DNA of 64,000 nucleotides from Pedobacter deserti (GTDB lineage: Bacteria > Bacteroidota > Bacteroidia > Sphingobacteriales > Sphingobacteriaceae). The translations under genes were made by a program, and so were the position numbers. How positions within the stretch are numbered: the stretch's first letter is position 1; every line of letters starts with the position of its first letter. The stretch is taken from NCBI RefSeq assembly GCF_024436415.1, contig NZ_JAFMZQ010000001.1, forward strand, positions 2,294,001-2,358,000. Direction: 5' to 3'. Below the pieces are notes generated by a model that saw nothing but the letters and a program-made list of their open reading frames with translations, ran no database searches and was not told where the DNA came from. Positions 32,784 through 42,682 of this stretch are shown piece by piece.

Positions 32784-32870
32784 ATGAACAAAGATCTACG
32801 ACAGCGAAGTTAAAACAGGAATAAGGGAAAGGCACAAGAAGGCCGAATAGTGGTGGAACACCATTCGGCC
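32784..32870 (+). promoter_or_regulatory. susC leader: mini-ORF plus hairpin (second locus)
   Basis: A 10-codon frame including the stop (ATG at 32784, encoding MNKDLRQRS, stop ending 32813) is followed by a hairpin with arms GGCCGAATAGTG (32841-32852) and CACCATTCGGCC (32859-32870), pairing at 11 of 12 positions around a 6-nt loop. The susC ATG is 76 nt after the start-side end of the gap, against 75 in the first locus. Loop size and stem core (CCGAA...GTG/CAC...TTCGG) are shared with the first leader. Confidence 0.45.
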
Positions 32871-32945
32871 GGAAGGCCTGAGTCAAACCCTTGAAAACAT
32901 TTTGTGCAAACTATTTCATGTATTAACTCAAACCCAAGTAAAAGT

Positions 32946-35900
32946 ATGAAAAAATATGCTTTTAACCTACGGCTGTCATTGCCATGGCTGCCGCCAAAAA
33001 TATTGATGATTATGAAACTGATCGTAGTCATAATGACCACTTTCCTGATGCAGGTGAGTGCAGCAGGTTTTGCCCAGAAGCTTACTTACAGTAAGAAAGG
33101 GGCAACGCTTGAACAGATCTTTACAGAGATCAGAAAACAGACCGGCTACTATGTAATGTACTCGGAAGATAAGATTGACAAGAGCACCAAACTGGACGTC
33201 AATTTCAGGAATACCGCGCTCAACGATGTGCTCGACGTGATCAGCAAGAGCCAGGACCTGAGCTATACGCTTGATGAACGGAATATCAGTTTTAAACCTA
33301 TGGAGAAATCTTACCTGGAGGGGTTAGTGGCGCGATTTCTGGCGGTGGATGTCAGGGGTAAGGTTGTGGATTCCTTAGGGATAGGGATTGCGGGGGCGAC
33401 GGTCAGTGTGAAGAACGGTAAGCAAAGCACTCAAACTGCTGCTAATGGAGATTTTTATTTGAAAAATGTTGAAGAGGGTGCTGTGCTGGTGGTTTCTTTT
33501 ATGGGATATGAGAGCATGGAGCATAAAATAACAGACGGCGTTAATCGTATTGGACTGCGGCAAAGCACAAGTAAACTTGATGAAGTACAGGTAATGGCTT
33601 ATGGTAAGACTTCAAGGAGGTTAAGCACTGGGAATATTACTACGATAACTGCAGATGAAATAGCTAAACAGCCAGTGGATAACCCATTACTGGCCATGAT
33701 GGGACGGGTACCGAATTTAATGATCACGCCAAGCAGCGGCTTGCCTGGTGCACCGATAACCGTTCAGTTAAGAGGAAGAAACACTCTGGTAAGCCAGCGT
33801 GATGGTAATGGCCGTTTAATTCCAAATGAACCCTTGTTCATTATAGACGGAGTGCCCTATTCAAGTAGTATAGTTGGTGCCGGATTTCAACAGCAGAGTG
33901 CATTGAGTTTTATAAATCCATCGGATATTCAGGAGATTAGCGTATTATCCGATGCTTCCGCTACCTCTATTTATGGATCACGAGGGGGAAATGGTGTGAT
34001 CCTTATCACTACAAAAAAAGGACAAGGTGGCGAAACAAAGATTAGTGCCCGCTTTGATGTTGGCCTTAGTGAGGTGACAAAAAAACTGGATGTCATGAAT
34101 ACAGCACAGTATCTGGCTGCCCGGCGGGAAGCATTCAGAAATGATAATCTAACTCCTTCTGCGAACCCGAATGAAAACAGGCAAGCATATGCTTATGCTC
34201 CAGATCTTTTGCTATGGGACCAGAATAGGTATACGGACTGGCAGGAAGTCTTTTTAGGAGGCACAGGTAAGAGATATAGTGCAAATGCATCTATAACCGG
34301 AGGTAGTTCGACTGTTCAATATCAAATTAGTGGCACATATTACAGTCAGGGGTACGTTTTTCCCGGGGATAGTAAAGACCAAAGTGGAATGGCTCATTTT
34401 AGCCTTACCGGTGCCTCACCTAATCGAAAATTTCGCGCTTTCCTTAGTAGTAATTTAACTATGAATAATCGCTTTTCTCCTCAAAATGATTTTACCCAAC
34501 GTGCCGTTTCCATCGCCCCAAATGCCCCGGCAATTTACCAGACTAATGGTCAACTGAATTGGGAGCCGGTTTTAAGTACTTCGAATAAAATAGGATCGTG
34601 GGTGAACCCTTTTGGCACTTTAATGAACACATTGGAGAGCAATACCAACGTAATTACTAATTCGACCGAAATTGCTTATGAAATCGTGCCGGGCATAAAT
34701 CTAAAAGTTCAGTCTGGCTTTACACGGACCGATTTAAAGGGCCTTCAACTAGTATACATCGGTGCCCAAGATCCTGCATTGCGAGCCAATGCATTTGGAA
34801 CTAATATTTCCTCGAATAGTGCCACCAATTCGTGGTCTATTGAACCCCAAGTAAGCTACTCAAAGTTATTTGGCAAATCAAAGCTCGACTTCTTAGCAGG
34901 TTGGTCGCTGCAAAATCAGGAACTAACTAATCAACAGACAAGTGGAACTTATCGCGATGACGCTTTAATAATGAGTCTGGTTGCTGCAAGCAATGTGTCT
35001 TCTAGTAATAGCACTTTGCAATATCGTTACAATGCTGTTTTTGGAAGGCTGAGTTATGACTCGGAGCAAAAGTATATTCTAAATTTAAGCGGCAGACGGG
35101 ATGGGAGCAGCCGCTTCGGTCCAGACAAAAAATTTGGGAATTTCTGGGCAGTGGGAGCAGCCTGGCAGTTTGGTAAGGAAAGGCTTATAACAGAATATTT
35201 AAGTTTTTTAAGTTTTGGTAAGCTGCGGTTTAGCTATGGGACAAGCGGTCAAGATGGAATAACTGATTATGCCTATTTGGAATTATATAAACCTATTGGT
35301 GGTGTCGAGGTCCCTTATCAGGGACTTGCAGGAGCTTTAGAAAGTAGCGGTGCGGCAAATCCTTATTATGGATGGGAAAGCGTAAAAAAGATGGAAATGG
35401 CAATAGAAACTGGTTTTTTACAAGACAGGATACTTTTTAATGCGGCTTATTGGAGACATAGGTCGGCGAATCAGTTGGGTTCTTTCAGACTTCCCGCTAC
35501 TGGTGGAGCTGAAACTATTATCGTAAACCAAGATGCAAAAATCCAGAATTCAGGATTGGAACTTTCTTTGACGACCCAAAACATTACCAGAGATAAATTT
35601 TCCTGGAGCACAAGGGCGAATTTGGGATTGGCCCGGAATAAGCTGCTTAAATTGCCAATAGAGAGTTTCACCCGATACAATGCATTGCAAACTGCCGGGT
35701 ATGATGGTGAGTTGATTGGACAGCCATTTTCGGGTGTTGTTCCAATAGGTGAGTTCCGTGGTGTAAATCCTATCACGGGATTATATCAGTTTGCGACACG
35801 AGATGGAAATACTTCGGGAATTGCTAATAGCGCGGGTACACCACACTTATCAAAATTGATTAATCTTAATCCGGATTTTCAGGGATTTGTTAACAATACA

Positions 35901-36371
35901 TTTCGGTTTGGCCGGCTGACCTTCGATATTTCTATCCAATTTACTAAACAAAAAGGTAGAAGTCATCTTTTTAATACGAGCTATTATATCGCTGGTCGTT
36001 TTGTTAAAGATGGAATTTATGGTAATTTACCTGTAGAGTACATCGAAGCCTGGAAAAAGCCGGGAGATATTTTAAATATCAGTAAACTTACGGTTAAAGA
36101 CCAGATTGTTGCAGCAATTAATAGTGCCGTCGTGCAAACTGATCAGGCATATGTCGATGCCTCTTTTGTACGGGTAAATAATGCACAGGTGTCTTATAAT
36201 ATTTCCAATACTTTAATAAGGCATTTAAAATTGAAGGCCTTGAGATTTTCCCTGCAGGCTCAGAATTTATTTACGTTTACAGGCTACAAAGGTTTAGACC
36301 CCCAAATTCAAAATGTTACTTCACTGCCGCTGCTAAGAACAATCACAGCTGGCATACATGTAGACCTTTAA
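32946..36371 (+). CDS. SusC/RagA-like TonB-dependent outer-membrane receptor with STN domain
   Basis: An outer-membrane transporter of 1141 residues from the ATG at 32946; a GTG lies at 32904. A signal segment is followed by an STN domain (about 55-125: QIFTEIRKQTGYYVMYSEDK), a carboxypeptidase-like domain (about 130-215), the TonB-box region LDEVQVMAYGKTSRR, the plug with FIIDGVPYSSS and ISVLSDASATSIYGSRGGNG, and the barrel. Base composition changes inside the gene: the 60-nt line at 33301 has 33 G+C, the line at 33421 has 22, and the line at 34441 has 18. The signalling N-terminus matches the GC of the FecR gene, while the plug and barrel match the AT-richer genes downstream. Confidence 0.95.
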   Translation: MKKYAFNLRLSLPWLPPKILMIMKLIVVIMTTFLMQVSAAGFAQKLTYSKKGATLEQIFTEIRKQTGYYVMYSEDKIDKSTKLDVNFRNTALNDVLDVISKSQDLSYTLDERNISFKPMEKSYLEGLVARFLAVDVRGKVVDSLGIGIAGATVSVKNGKQSTQTAANGDFYLKNVEEGAVLVVSFMGYESMEHKITDGVNRIGLRQSTSKLDEVQVMAYGKTSRRLSTGNITTITADEIAKQPVDNPLLAMMGRVPNLMITPSSGLPGAPITVQLRGRNTLVSQRDGNGRLIPNEPLFIIDGVPYSSSIVGAGFQQQSALSFINPSDIQEISVLSDASATSIYGSRGGNGVILITTKKGQGGETKISARFDVGLSEVTKKLDVMNTAQYLAARREAFRNDNLTPSANPNENRQAYAYAPDLLLWDQNRYTDWQEVFLGGTGKRYSANASITGGSSTVQYQISGTYYSQGYVFPGDSKDQSGMAHFSLTGASPNRKFRAFLSSNLTMNNRFSPQNDFTQRAVSIAPNAPAIYQTNGQLNWEPVLSTSNKIGSWVNPFGTLMNTLESNTNVITNSTEIAYEIVPGINLKVQSGFTRTDLKGLQLVYIGAQDPALRANAFGTNISSNSATNSWSIEPQVSYSKLFGKSKLDFLAGWSLQNQELTNQQTSGTYRDDALIMSLVAASNVSSSNSTLQYRYNAVFGRLSYDSEQKYILNLSGRRDGSSRFGPDKKFGNFWAVGAAWQFGKERLITEYLSFLSFGKLRFSYGTSGQDGITDYAYLELYKPIGGVEVPYQGLAGALESSGAANPYYGWESVKKMEMAIETGFLQDRILFNAAYWRHRSANQLGSFRLPATGGAETIIVNQDAKIQNSGLELSLTTQNITRDKFSWSTRANLGLARNKLLKLPIESFTRYNALQTAGYDGELIGQPFSGVVPIGEFRGVNPITGLYQFATRDGNTSGIANSAGTPHLSKLINLNPDFQGFVNNTFRFGRLTFDISIQFTKQKGRSHLFNTSYYIAGRFVKDGIYGNLPVEYIEAWKKPGDILNISKLTVKDQIVAAINSAVVQTDQAYVDASFVRVNNAQVSYNISNTLIRHLKLKALRFSLQAQNLFTFTGYKGLDPQIQNVTSLPLLRTITAGIHVDL

Positions 36372-36382
36372 TATTTTACACC

Positions 36383-37801
36383 ATGAAAAGGAAATTAAAT
36401 CAAATTAGTCATATCTGCTTCTGTATGTTGCTGTTAACATTTACAGGATGTAAAAAGCTGATCGAAATCGATCTTCCTATTGATAAGTTTACGTCTGAAA
36501 AGGTCTATTCAACTACAAGATCGTCAGTTTTGGTGTTGAATGGTATCTATACAGAATTGAGCAAGTCTGCTAGTTTCGCAGGAGGGAATAGTCTGTCTCA
36601 TCTCGGTTCAGGACTGGCAGATGAACTGGAGCTTCCTGACAGATCAAGTATTTATACCAATAGTTATAACAGTTTGGATCTTCCCGGGTTTGATAGTACT
36701 TGGGACAACTACTACCGTTTTATTATATATCGTGTGAATTCTTTCATCGATGGTGTTTCCCCATCGTCTGGAATTCCAGAAGAAGATAAGGCGATATTAT
36801 TGGGTGAAGCAAAGTTTATCAGGGCATTGTGTTACTTTGATCTGGTTAATTTATGGGGCGATGTGCCATTGATTACAGGGACTGACTTCAAAATGAACTC
36901 TGTTGCACCGCGCTCACCGCAGGCTGCTGTTTATGATCAGATCATCCAAGACCTGATTGGCGCACAGACCGGGTTAAAAGATAACTTTTTAGGTGTTGAT
37001 CTGGTCACTACTACTATGGAACGGGTCAGACCTAACAAGGCAGCAGCAACTGCACTTTTGGCGAGAGTTTATCTATATAACGAAGAATGGGCAAAGGCCG
37101 AAGCTGAGGCGACTAAAGTGATCAACCAGAAGGCACATTATGATATTGTCCCATTATTAGGAGTGTTTCTTAAGAATAGTAAAGAGACTATCTGGGCATT
37201 GCAACCGGTTAGCAATTCAACTGGAGCGAATACTCAGCTTGGAAGAATGTATGTAAATCCTTACAATAACCCTCCATTTGATAAAGCCAGCTTAAGTCCA
37301 TTCCTTTTATCGGAATTTGAAACTAATGATCGGCGCAAGGTGGAATGGATTTCTTCCGTAACAGACTTTTCCGGTAATATTTATGCTATTCCTTACAAAT
37401 ACAAGGCTGGTGTTGATGACCCTGACTTAAAGGAATATACTGTGGTATTGAGGTTGTCGGAGCAATATTTAATACGCGCAGAAGCACGTGCAAAATTAGG
37501 AAACTTAGATGGTGCTAAATCGGATATAAACGTTGTTCGTACCAGGGCGGGCTTGCTTAGTACCACTGCTTCCAGTGATGAACAGGTTCTCTCGGCTATT
37601 GCCCACGAGCGATATGTAGAATTGTTTACTGAGTTTGGGCACCGCTGGTTCGACTTAAAAAGGACTGGAAAAATTAATGAGCGGATGGAACAAGTAATGT
37701 CATCAAAGGGCGGAGTTTGGCAATCTTATAAAGCGCTGTTGCCAATTGCTTTTTTTGAAATGCAGGGAAACCCTTCTCTTAAACAGACCCCCGGATATTG
37801 A
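36383..37801 (+). CDS. SusD/RagB-family surface lipoprotein
   Basis: A 472-residue SusD homologue with lipobox LTFTGC, the family core LGEAKFIRALCYFDLVNLWG and the late mark AHERYVELFTEFGHRWFDLKR. It starts 11 bp after susC. It is near the usual RagB size and shorter than the SusD of the first locus. With the peptidase downstream, it more likely captures peptides, as RagB does, than glycans; this is inference from context. Confidence 0.95.
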   Translation: MKRKLNQISHICFCMLLLTFTGCKKLIEIDLPIDKFTSEKVYSTTRSSVLVLNGIYTELSKSASFAGGNSLSHLGSGLADELELPDRSSIYTNSYNSLDLPGFDSTWDNYYRFIIYRVNSFIDGVSPSSGIPEEDKAILLGEAKFIRALCYFDLVNLWGDVPLITGTDFKMNSVAPRSPQAAVYDQIIQDLIGAQTGLKDNFLGVDLVTTTMERVRPNKAAATALLARVYLYNEEWAKAEAEATKVINQKAHYDIVPLLGVFLKNSKETIWALQPVSNSTGANTQLGRMYVNPYNNPPFDKASLSPFLLSEFETNDRRKVEWISSVTDFSGNIYAIPYKYKAGVDDPDLKEYTVVLRLSEQYLIRAEARAKLGNLDGAKSDINVVRTRAGLLSTTASSDEQVLSAIAHERYVELFTEFGHRWFDLKRTGKINERMEQVMSSKGGVWQSYKALLPIAFFEMQGNPSLKQTPGY

Positions 37802-37827
37802 AGTCCTTACTTTTTAAAACTAAAATC

Positions 37828-38559
37828 ATGAAGAAATTTATATTTATAACACTATCGTTTTGCATGTTGGCTTTAGCTTCGTGTAAAAAGGATAAACAGG
37901 AGTTGTCTGATTACCAGGCTAACTTAACGATAGTTAATGGAATTGCAGACAAGGATGGGCTTGTATGGAAGTTTTCTGAAAAGGAATTTACGCTTGATCA
38001 GTTTAGATCATATTATTTCAATAACGGCTATTTTGATTCTGAGCAAACGGTTGGTGTGCCTATAAATAAAACGGTCCCAATAACCATCGCAGACTATAAT
38101 GATACTACGCAAATCGTTTACAAAGCAAAGAAAGAATTCAAATCGGGTGATTTATATACTTTATACCTCTCTGGGCAAGGTTTAGCAATTGATACCCTGA
38201 TGGTAAAAGAAAGTGATATACCTTATCACAGCTATAGAGATAGTATGATGTCTGTACGTTTTGTAAATATCGCTTCGGAACTGGAAAGCATAAATGTGAA
38301 CCTTGCAGGAAAGCCTTTAGGCTCAGAGGTAACAAATCTGAAATACCAGGGCATCACCACATTTAAAACCTATCCGGCAAAGATCAAAGATACACGCTAC
38401 AGCTTCGAATTTCACGACAGTGTAACGGGAGAGTTGTTGGGAGTTTATCAGTTTGATCCAAACAATTTTAATTATCGTGTCCCGCGTTTTAAGACCTTGA
38501 GCCTGATTTTCAAAGGCCTTAAGGATTGGGGGTTTAGAGTGGTTAGGGTGGATTATTAA
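37828..38559 (+). CDS. DUF4397-like lipoprotein
   Basis: A 243-residue lipoprotein from the ATG at 37828; an in-frame TTG overlaps the susD stop. The lipobox is LALASC, followed by KKDKQE. The C-terminal half (MSVRFVNIASELESINVNLAG, here in outline, then LKYQGITTFKTYPAK) resembles DUF4397-type beta domains found in Bacteroidota surface lipoproteins. The role is probably accessory substrate binding in the SusCD operon. The function is unproven. Confidence 0.65.
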   Translation: MKKFIFITLSFCMLALASCKKDKQELSDYQANLTIVNGIADKDGLVWKFSEKEFTLDQFRSYYFNNGYFDSEQTVGVPINKTVPITIADYNDTTQIVYKAKKEFKSGDLYTLYLSGQGLAIDTLMVKESDIPYHSYRDSMMSVRFVNIASELESINVNLAGKPLGSEVTNLKYQGITTFKTYPAKIKDTRYSFEFHDSVTGELLGVYQFDPNNFNYRVPRFKTLSLIFKGLKDWGFRVVRVDY

Positions 38560-38574
38560 ATAATTAGAATAAAT

Positions 38575-41196
38575 ATGAAAATCATTTTGCTGACAGCGTT
38601 AATGCTGGTCGGGGCGGGTGTTTATGCTCAAAATAAATTAGGAAAGAAGCTTGTTGATAACGAAACTGAGCGTGACTGGTATCCTCAGGAAATTAATAAT
38701 TATGGGATCAGTGATGATGGTAAGTTTGTTTTTTATTGCCTGAATAGCGGTGAGGTAAAGGTAAAATCCGTTAGGGATAGTTCAGTTAAAACTTTTTCCA
38801 AAGTTTATGGGCCCAGTTGTTTCTCTACTTCAGATGGGGAATTAGGGTATAAGAGTTCGATTGGTAACTTTTTCATTTTAACTGCCTTTACCAAAGGCAA
38901 GGCAGATACCACAGCTGATGTTGAATCATATCAGTTTTTTTTAAAAGATGGAGAAAAACAGCTTTTATACAGATCAAAAGGAGCTTTGCTAATCAGGAAT
39001 TTAAGTACAGGAGAGAAACAGATAATCAGTGAATCTGCGGACCGGTATTGGATTAATGGGCCAAAGTCCGCGATTGTCTATACTTCTTCCGAGGGCTTAT
39101 TCTGGCGGAATGTGGGCAGTAAGGAAAGCAAAAAGATCGGATCCGCAAATGAAATCGAGGATGCAAGCTTTGATATTTCGGGAACAAAATTCCTTTACAG
39201 TTCCGCGCCTGGAAAAGAATTGGATAACTGTGTTATTGGATGCTATAATGCATCCAATAACACAAGCACACTCATAGATAAGCATGCTGAGGATATTGAC
39301 TCAGGGTTTAATATCGTAAAGGGTTCGGTTAAATTCAATTCGGATGGGAATTATATCGTCTTTACGCTGGTAAAGAACATCACTTTAGATCCGTATTCAG
39401 CGAAAGCGAGGAGTCGGATGGATATTTGGACTTCTAGTCAAGACCGATACATAAGTGATGTTGATCATCTACCAGTGGTATCTTATGCTATCAAAGACAT
39501 CGGGAAAAAGGGGTCGCAGATTATTCGGCTTGAAGAGGGACATGATGAATTGATAGGTATTCCCGGTAAAGATCTTATGATTATCAATAGACATTTTGTC
39601 TCGCCTCGAGAACAATATCAGAACATTGGTAGTGAGAAAAAAATCAGGGTAATATTATTGAAAGGTGGCAGCACCCTTAACATGATTCCAGATAATCATA
39701 GGTTGTTAGGTAATGTTATGCTCTCGCCGAATGAAAAATTCCTTTACTGGTATAATGCAGCTGATGACGGAATATATACTTACGAGATCAAAACGAAAGT
39801 ATTGAAGAATGTTACAGCTCAAATTGCTGTTCCGAAAGATCTAAAATATCAGTCCGACGGTTCTGTGTCGCGTAAGCTATTAAATCCGAGCGGCATAATG
39901 AAAAAGCAATGGCTGGTTGATGATGATGCTTTTTTAATTAGGGACAAATTTGACCTCTGGCAAGTTGATCCAACTTCTAGAACCCCACCAATTAACCTGA
40001 CCCAGGGTGTCGGTAGAAACAACCAGATTATATTCGACATTTTGCCTTTTGCTAATGATAAAGATTTGAATAAAGAGAATATTGTACTGCTTAGATATCA
40101 GGATCAGCAGAACATGGAGAATGGTTTTGCTTCCGTGAGAATGAGTGAAGACAAATCATTGAAAACTCTGCACCATGATTCTTGTCTGTACTCGTGGGGC
40201 TACGCGTATCCATTGACTCCCGTAGTCATAAAAGCAAAGAATGAAAATGTCTGGATAATGTGCTCGCAGACTGCTAATAAATCCTTAAATCTTGTAGTGA
40301 CACGTGATTTTAAAGGTTTTACGGAAATTTCTGACGTCCACCCCGAGCGTGAATACAATTGGCTGACATCTGAACTAATCAGATATCCAATCCAGGGTAA
40401 TGTTGAGGGTAAGGGAATATTGTATAAACCGGAAAACTTCAATGCGCAAAAAAAATACCCAGTAATATTCTATTACTATCAGCAGATTAGCAATGAACTA
40501 CATGTGTTTCGTCGGCCGAAACTTTCAAATGGCGGACTCAGTATTCCATGGTATGTGAGTAACGGATACTTGGTTTTTTGCCCTGATATTATTAACGATA
40601 AGCCTGGTAACATAGCCGAAACAACATTGAATTCAGTCAATGCAGCACTAAATTATCTTTCAAGATACTCGTGGGTCGATACTACAAAAATAGGACTACA
40701 AGGGCATAGCTTCGGTGGCTACGAGACAAATTTATTAATTACAGGTTCTCAAAGATTTGCCGCTGCACAGGCTTCAGCTGGAATCGCTGATCTAATAAGA
40801 GGAACAACTGATATATCGCATGAGCTTCCAGGGTTTGCACATTATGAATATGGACAATTTAACTTGTATTATAATCTATGGGAAAATCCAGATGTTTATT
40901 TGAAGAATTCTCCAATATTCAAGGCGAATAGGGTTATGACACCACTATTATTAATGCATAACCGAAGAGATTCTTCTGTTCCATTCGGGCAATCTGAGGG
41001 ATTATTTTATGCGCTTAGACGTTTGAAAAAGCCAGTTTGGATTATTCAATATAATAACGGCATGCATACGCTAGTTGACAAGGAGGATAAACTTGATTTC
41101 ACGATCAGGCAGCAGCAATTTTTTGACCATTTTCTAAAGGGAAAACCAAAGCCTAAGTGGATGGTGGATGGATCACTCTCATTGGAGGTAAAGTAA
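38575..41196 (+). CDS. Secreted S9-family (prolyl oligopeptidase-like) serine peptidase
   Basis: An 873-residue enzyme with a signal peptide (GAGVYAQ). The N-terminal part (about 25-610) is beta-propeller-like, with repeated strand motifs. The C-terminal alpha/beta hydrolase domain (about 620-860) has the S9 triad: S712 in LQGHSFGGYE, D799 in HNRRDSSVPF, H831 in NNGMHTLVD. Enzymes of this family cleave short peptides, often after proline or as dipeptidyl- or acyl-peptidases. Its presence in a SusCD operon in place of glycosidases points to a peptide-uptake locus. Confidence 0.85.
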   Translation: MKIILLTALMLVGAGVYAQNKLGKKLVDNETERDWYPQEINNYGISDDGKFVFYCLNSGEVKVKSVRDSSVKTFSKVYGPSCFSTSDGELGYKSSIGNFFILTAFTKGKADTTADVESYQFFLKDGEKQLLYRSKGALLIRNLSTGEKQIISESADRYWINGPKSAIVYTSSEGLFWRNVGSKESKKIGSANEIEDASFDISGTKFLYSSAPGKELDNCVIGCYNASNNTSTLIDKHAEDIDSGFNIVKGSVKFNSDGNYIVFTLVKNITLDPYSAKARSRMDIWTSSQDRYISDVDHLPVVSYAIKDIGKKGSQIIRLEEGHDELIGIPGKDLMIINRHFVSPREQYQNIGSEKKIRVILLKGGSTLNMIPDNHRLLGNVMLSPNEKFLYWYNAADDGIYTYEIKTKVLKNVTAQIAVPKDLKYQSDGSVSRKLLNPSGIMKKQWLVDDDAFLIRDKFDLWQVDPTSRTPPINLTQGVGRNNQIIFDILPFANDKDLNKENIVLLRYQDQQNMENGFASVRMSEDKSLKTLHHDSCLYSWGYAYPLTPVVIKAKNENVWIMCSQTANKSLNLVVTRDFKGFTEISDVHPEREYNWLTSELIRYPIQGNVEGKGILYKPENFNAQKKYPVIFYYYQQISNELHVFRRPKLSNGGLSIPWYVSNGYLVFCPDIINDKPGNIAETTLNSVNAALNYLSRYSWVDTTKIGLQGHSFGGYETNLLITGSQRFAAAQASAGIADLIRGTTDISHELPGFAHYEYGQFNLYYNLWENPDVYLKNSPIFKANRVMTPLLLMHNRRDSSVPFGQSEGLFYALRRLKKPVWIIQYNNGMHTLVDKEDKLDFTIRQQQFFDHFLKGKPKPKWMVDGSLSLEVK

Positions 41197-41219
41197 ACAA
41201 TCAACTAAAACACATAATC

Positions 41220-42671
41220 ATGAAAAAACTAAAAGCAGTAATTTGTTTTACTCTGCTGGCTATATCGGTTAACACAGCCAACTCTCAGGGTATCCATTTT
41301 GAAAAGGGATTGAGCTGGGAACAAGTGAAAGCCAAAGCAAAAAAAGAAAATAAGTATATTTTCCTTGACATCTATGCAACATGGTGCGGGCCTTGTAAAG
41401 TCATGGACCGGAATGTCTTCTCTGAGAAAAATGTCGGAGATTTTATTAACGGTAATTTCATCGCTGTGAAAGTCCAAACCGACTCTACTATGCTGGACTC
41501 CAAAGAAATCATGAGCTGGAGAGCAGATGCGGCAAAGATCAAAAAAGAGTATCAGGTAAAGGCTTACCCTACTTACGTTTTCCTGATGCCCAATGGACAA
41601 ATAGCGCATATGGTAACAGGAGCTATGCCTGAACAAGTATTTCTTGCGGAGTCTGAGCGGGCTCTGAACCCTGAATCGCAATACAGAACATTATTGCAGA
41701 GATATACTAAAGGAGAACGTGATCCCGGATTTGTGCGGTACTTAGCAAAAAGGGCGAATGAAGTAGGTCAAAAGGCTGAAGCCAGGAAAATAGCAGTTAG
41801 CTATATTAATTCATTGACTGAAGATAAAATGTATGACCCTGAGAACATCAGATTTATATATTCCAATACGAAAACTTCAGCGGACAAAGGCTTTCAATTT
41901 TTCTTGAAGAATGGAGACAAAATTGCCCAAGCTGATACCTTCTGGAAACCAATGTTCATCAAAGGCTTGCCGGCAAAAATCATTATCGAAGAAAACATCA
42001 CTCCTTATTTTCGGGATTGTGATGGTAAGCCTGACTGGGCTGTAGTTAAAAATATACTGGTCAGTAAGTTCGGTAAGACCGGTAAAGAAATCTGGGAGAC
42101 AGATAAGAGCGGATGGATTTTTAAGTATGACATCAGACCATTTCTGGACCGTAATCCTTCAATTAACCAAATAGAGGCTGAATGTGCTAAACGAAAATCA
42201 GAAGTAGATGAAGAGAAAATTTTAGGGTTCATTGTACTTTACTATCTGAACGCTTCTTCAGAGCCCAAAGCTGATTTGAATATGATCTGTGACCGCGTAG
42301 TCCATTTTTGGGACAAGTATGTTGAACGATTCCCCAACAAAATTTCCCTGAACATAATGAATCAACAGGCATGGTTCATCTTTGAGCGGTCAATGGATAA
42401 AAAGCATTTAGAAAGCGCCATGAGATGGGCAAAAAAGGGAGTTGAAATTTCGCCGCCCTCTATCGATTTAAATGTTGATCAAAATACCAGGATTATTGAC
42501 ACTTACGCTAATCTATTGTATAAGTTAGGCAGGATAAAAGAGGCTATTGAATGGGAAGAAAAGGCTATTAAAATAGCACCTGATTCTAACGGTCTTTTGA
42601 AAACAGTTCAAAAAACGTTGGCGGACATGCGCGCTGGTCTTCCGACATGGAAAACTGATAATGGTAAATAA
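41220..42671 (+). CDS. Secreted thioredoxin-fold protein with helical repeat C-terminus
   Basis: A 483-residue protein starting at the ATG at 41220; the upstream in-frame part overlaps the peptidase gene and lacks a signal. The signal peptide ends at TANSQ. A thioredoxin domain (about 30-145) has C56-G-P-C59 in DIYATWCGPCKVMD. The C-terminal part (about 150-483) is helical and TPR-like, ending ETIEWEEKAIKIAPDS-type repeats (observed IKEAIEWEEKAIKIAP). It probably reduces or isomerises disulfides in the periplasm, perhaps of peptide substrates before cleavage. It belongs to the second SusCD operon. Confidence 0.8.
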   Translation: MKKLKAVICFTLLAISVNTANSQGIHFEKGLSWEQVKAKAKKENKYIFLDIYATWCGPCKVMDRNVFSEKNVGDFINGNFIAVKVQTDSTMLDSKEIMSWRADAAKIKKEYQVKAYPTYVFLMPNGQIAHMVTGAMPEQVFLAESERALNPESQYRTLLQRYTKGERDPGFVRYLAKRANEVGQKAEARKIAVSYINSLTEDKMYDPENIRFIYSNTKTSADKGFQFFLKNGDKIAQADTFWKPMFIKGLPAKIIIEENITPYFRDCDGKPDWAVVKNILVSKFGKTGKEIWETDKSGWIFKYDIRPFLDRNPSINQIEAECAKRKSEVDEEKILGFIVLYYLNASSEPKADLNMICDRVVHFWDKYVERFPNKISLNIMNQQAWFIFERSMDKKHLESAMRWAKKGVEISPPSIDLNVDQNTRIIDTYANLLYKLGRIKEAIEWEEKAIKIAPDSNGLLKTVQKTLADMRAGLPTWKTDNGK

Positions 42672-42682
42672 AATTTAAGAAT

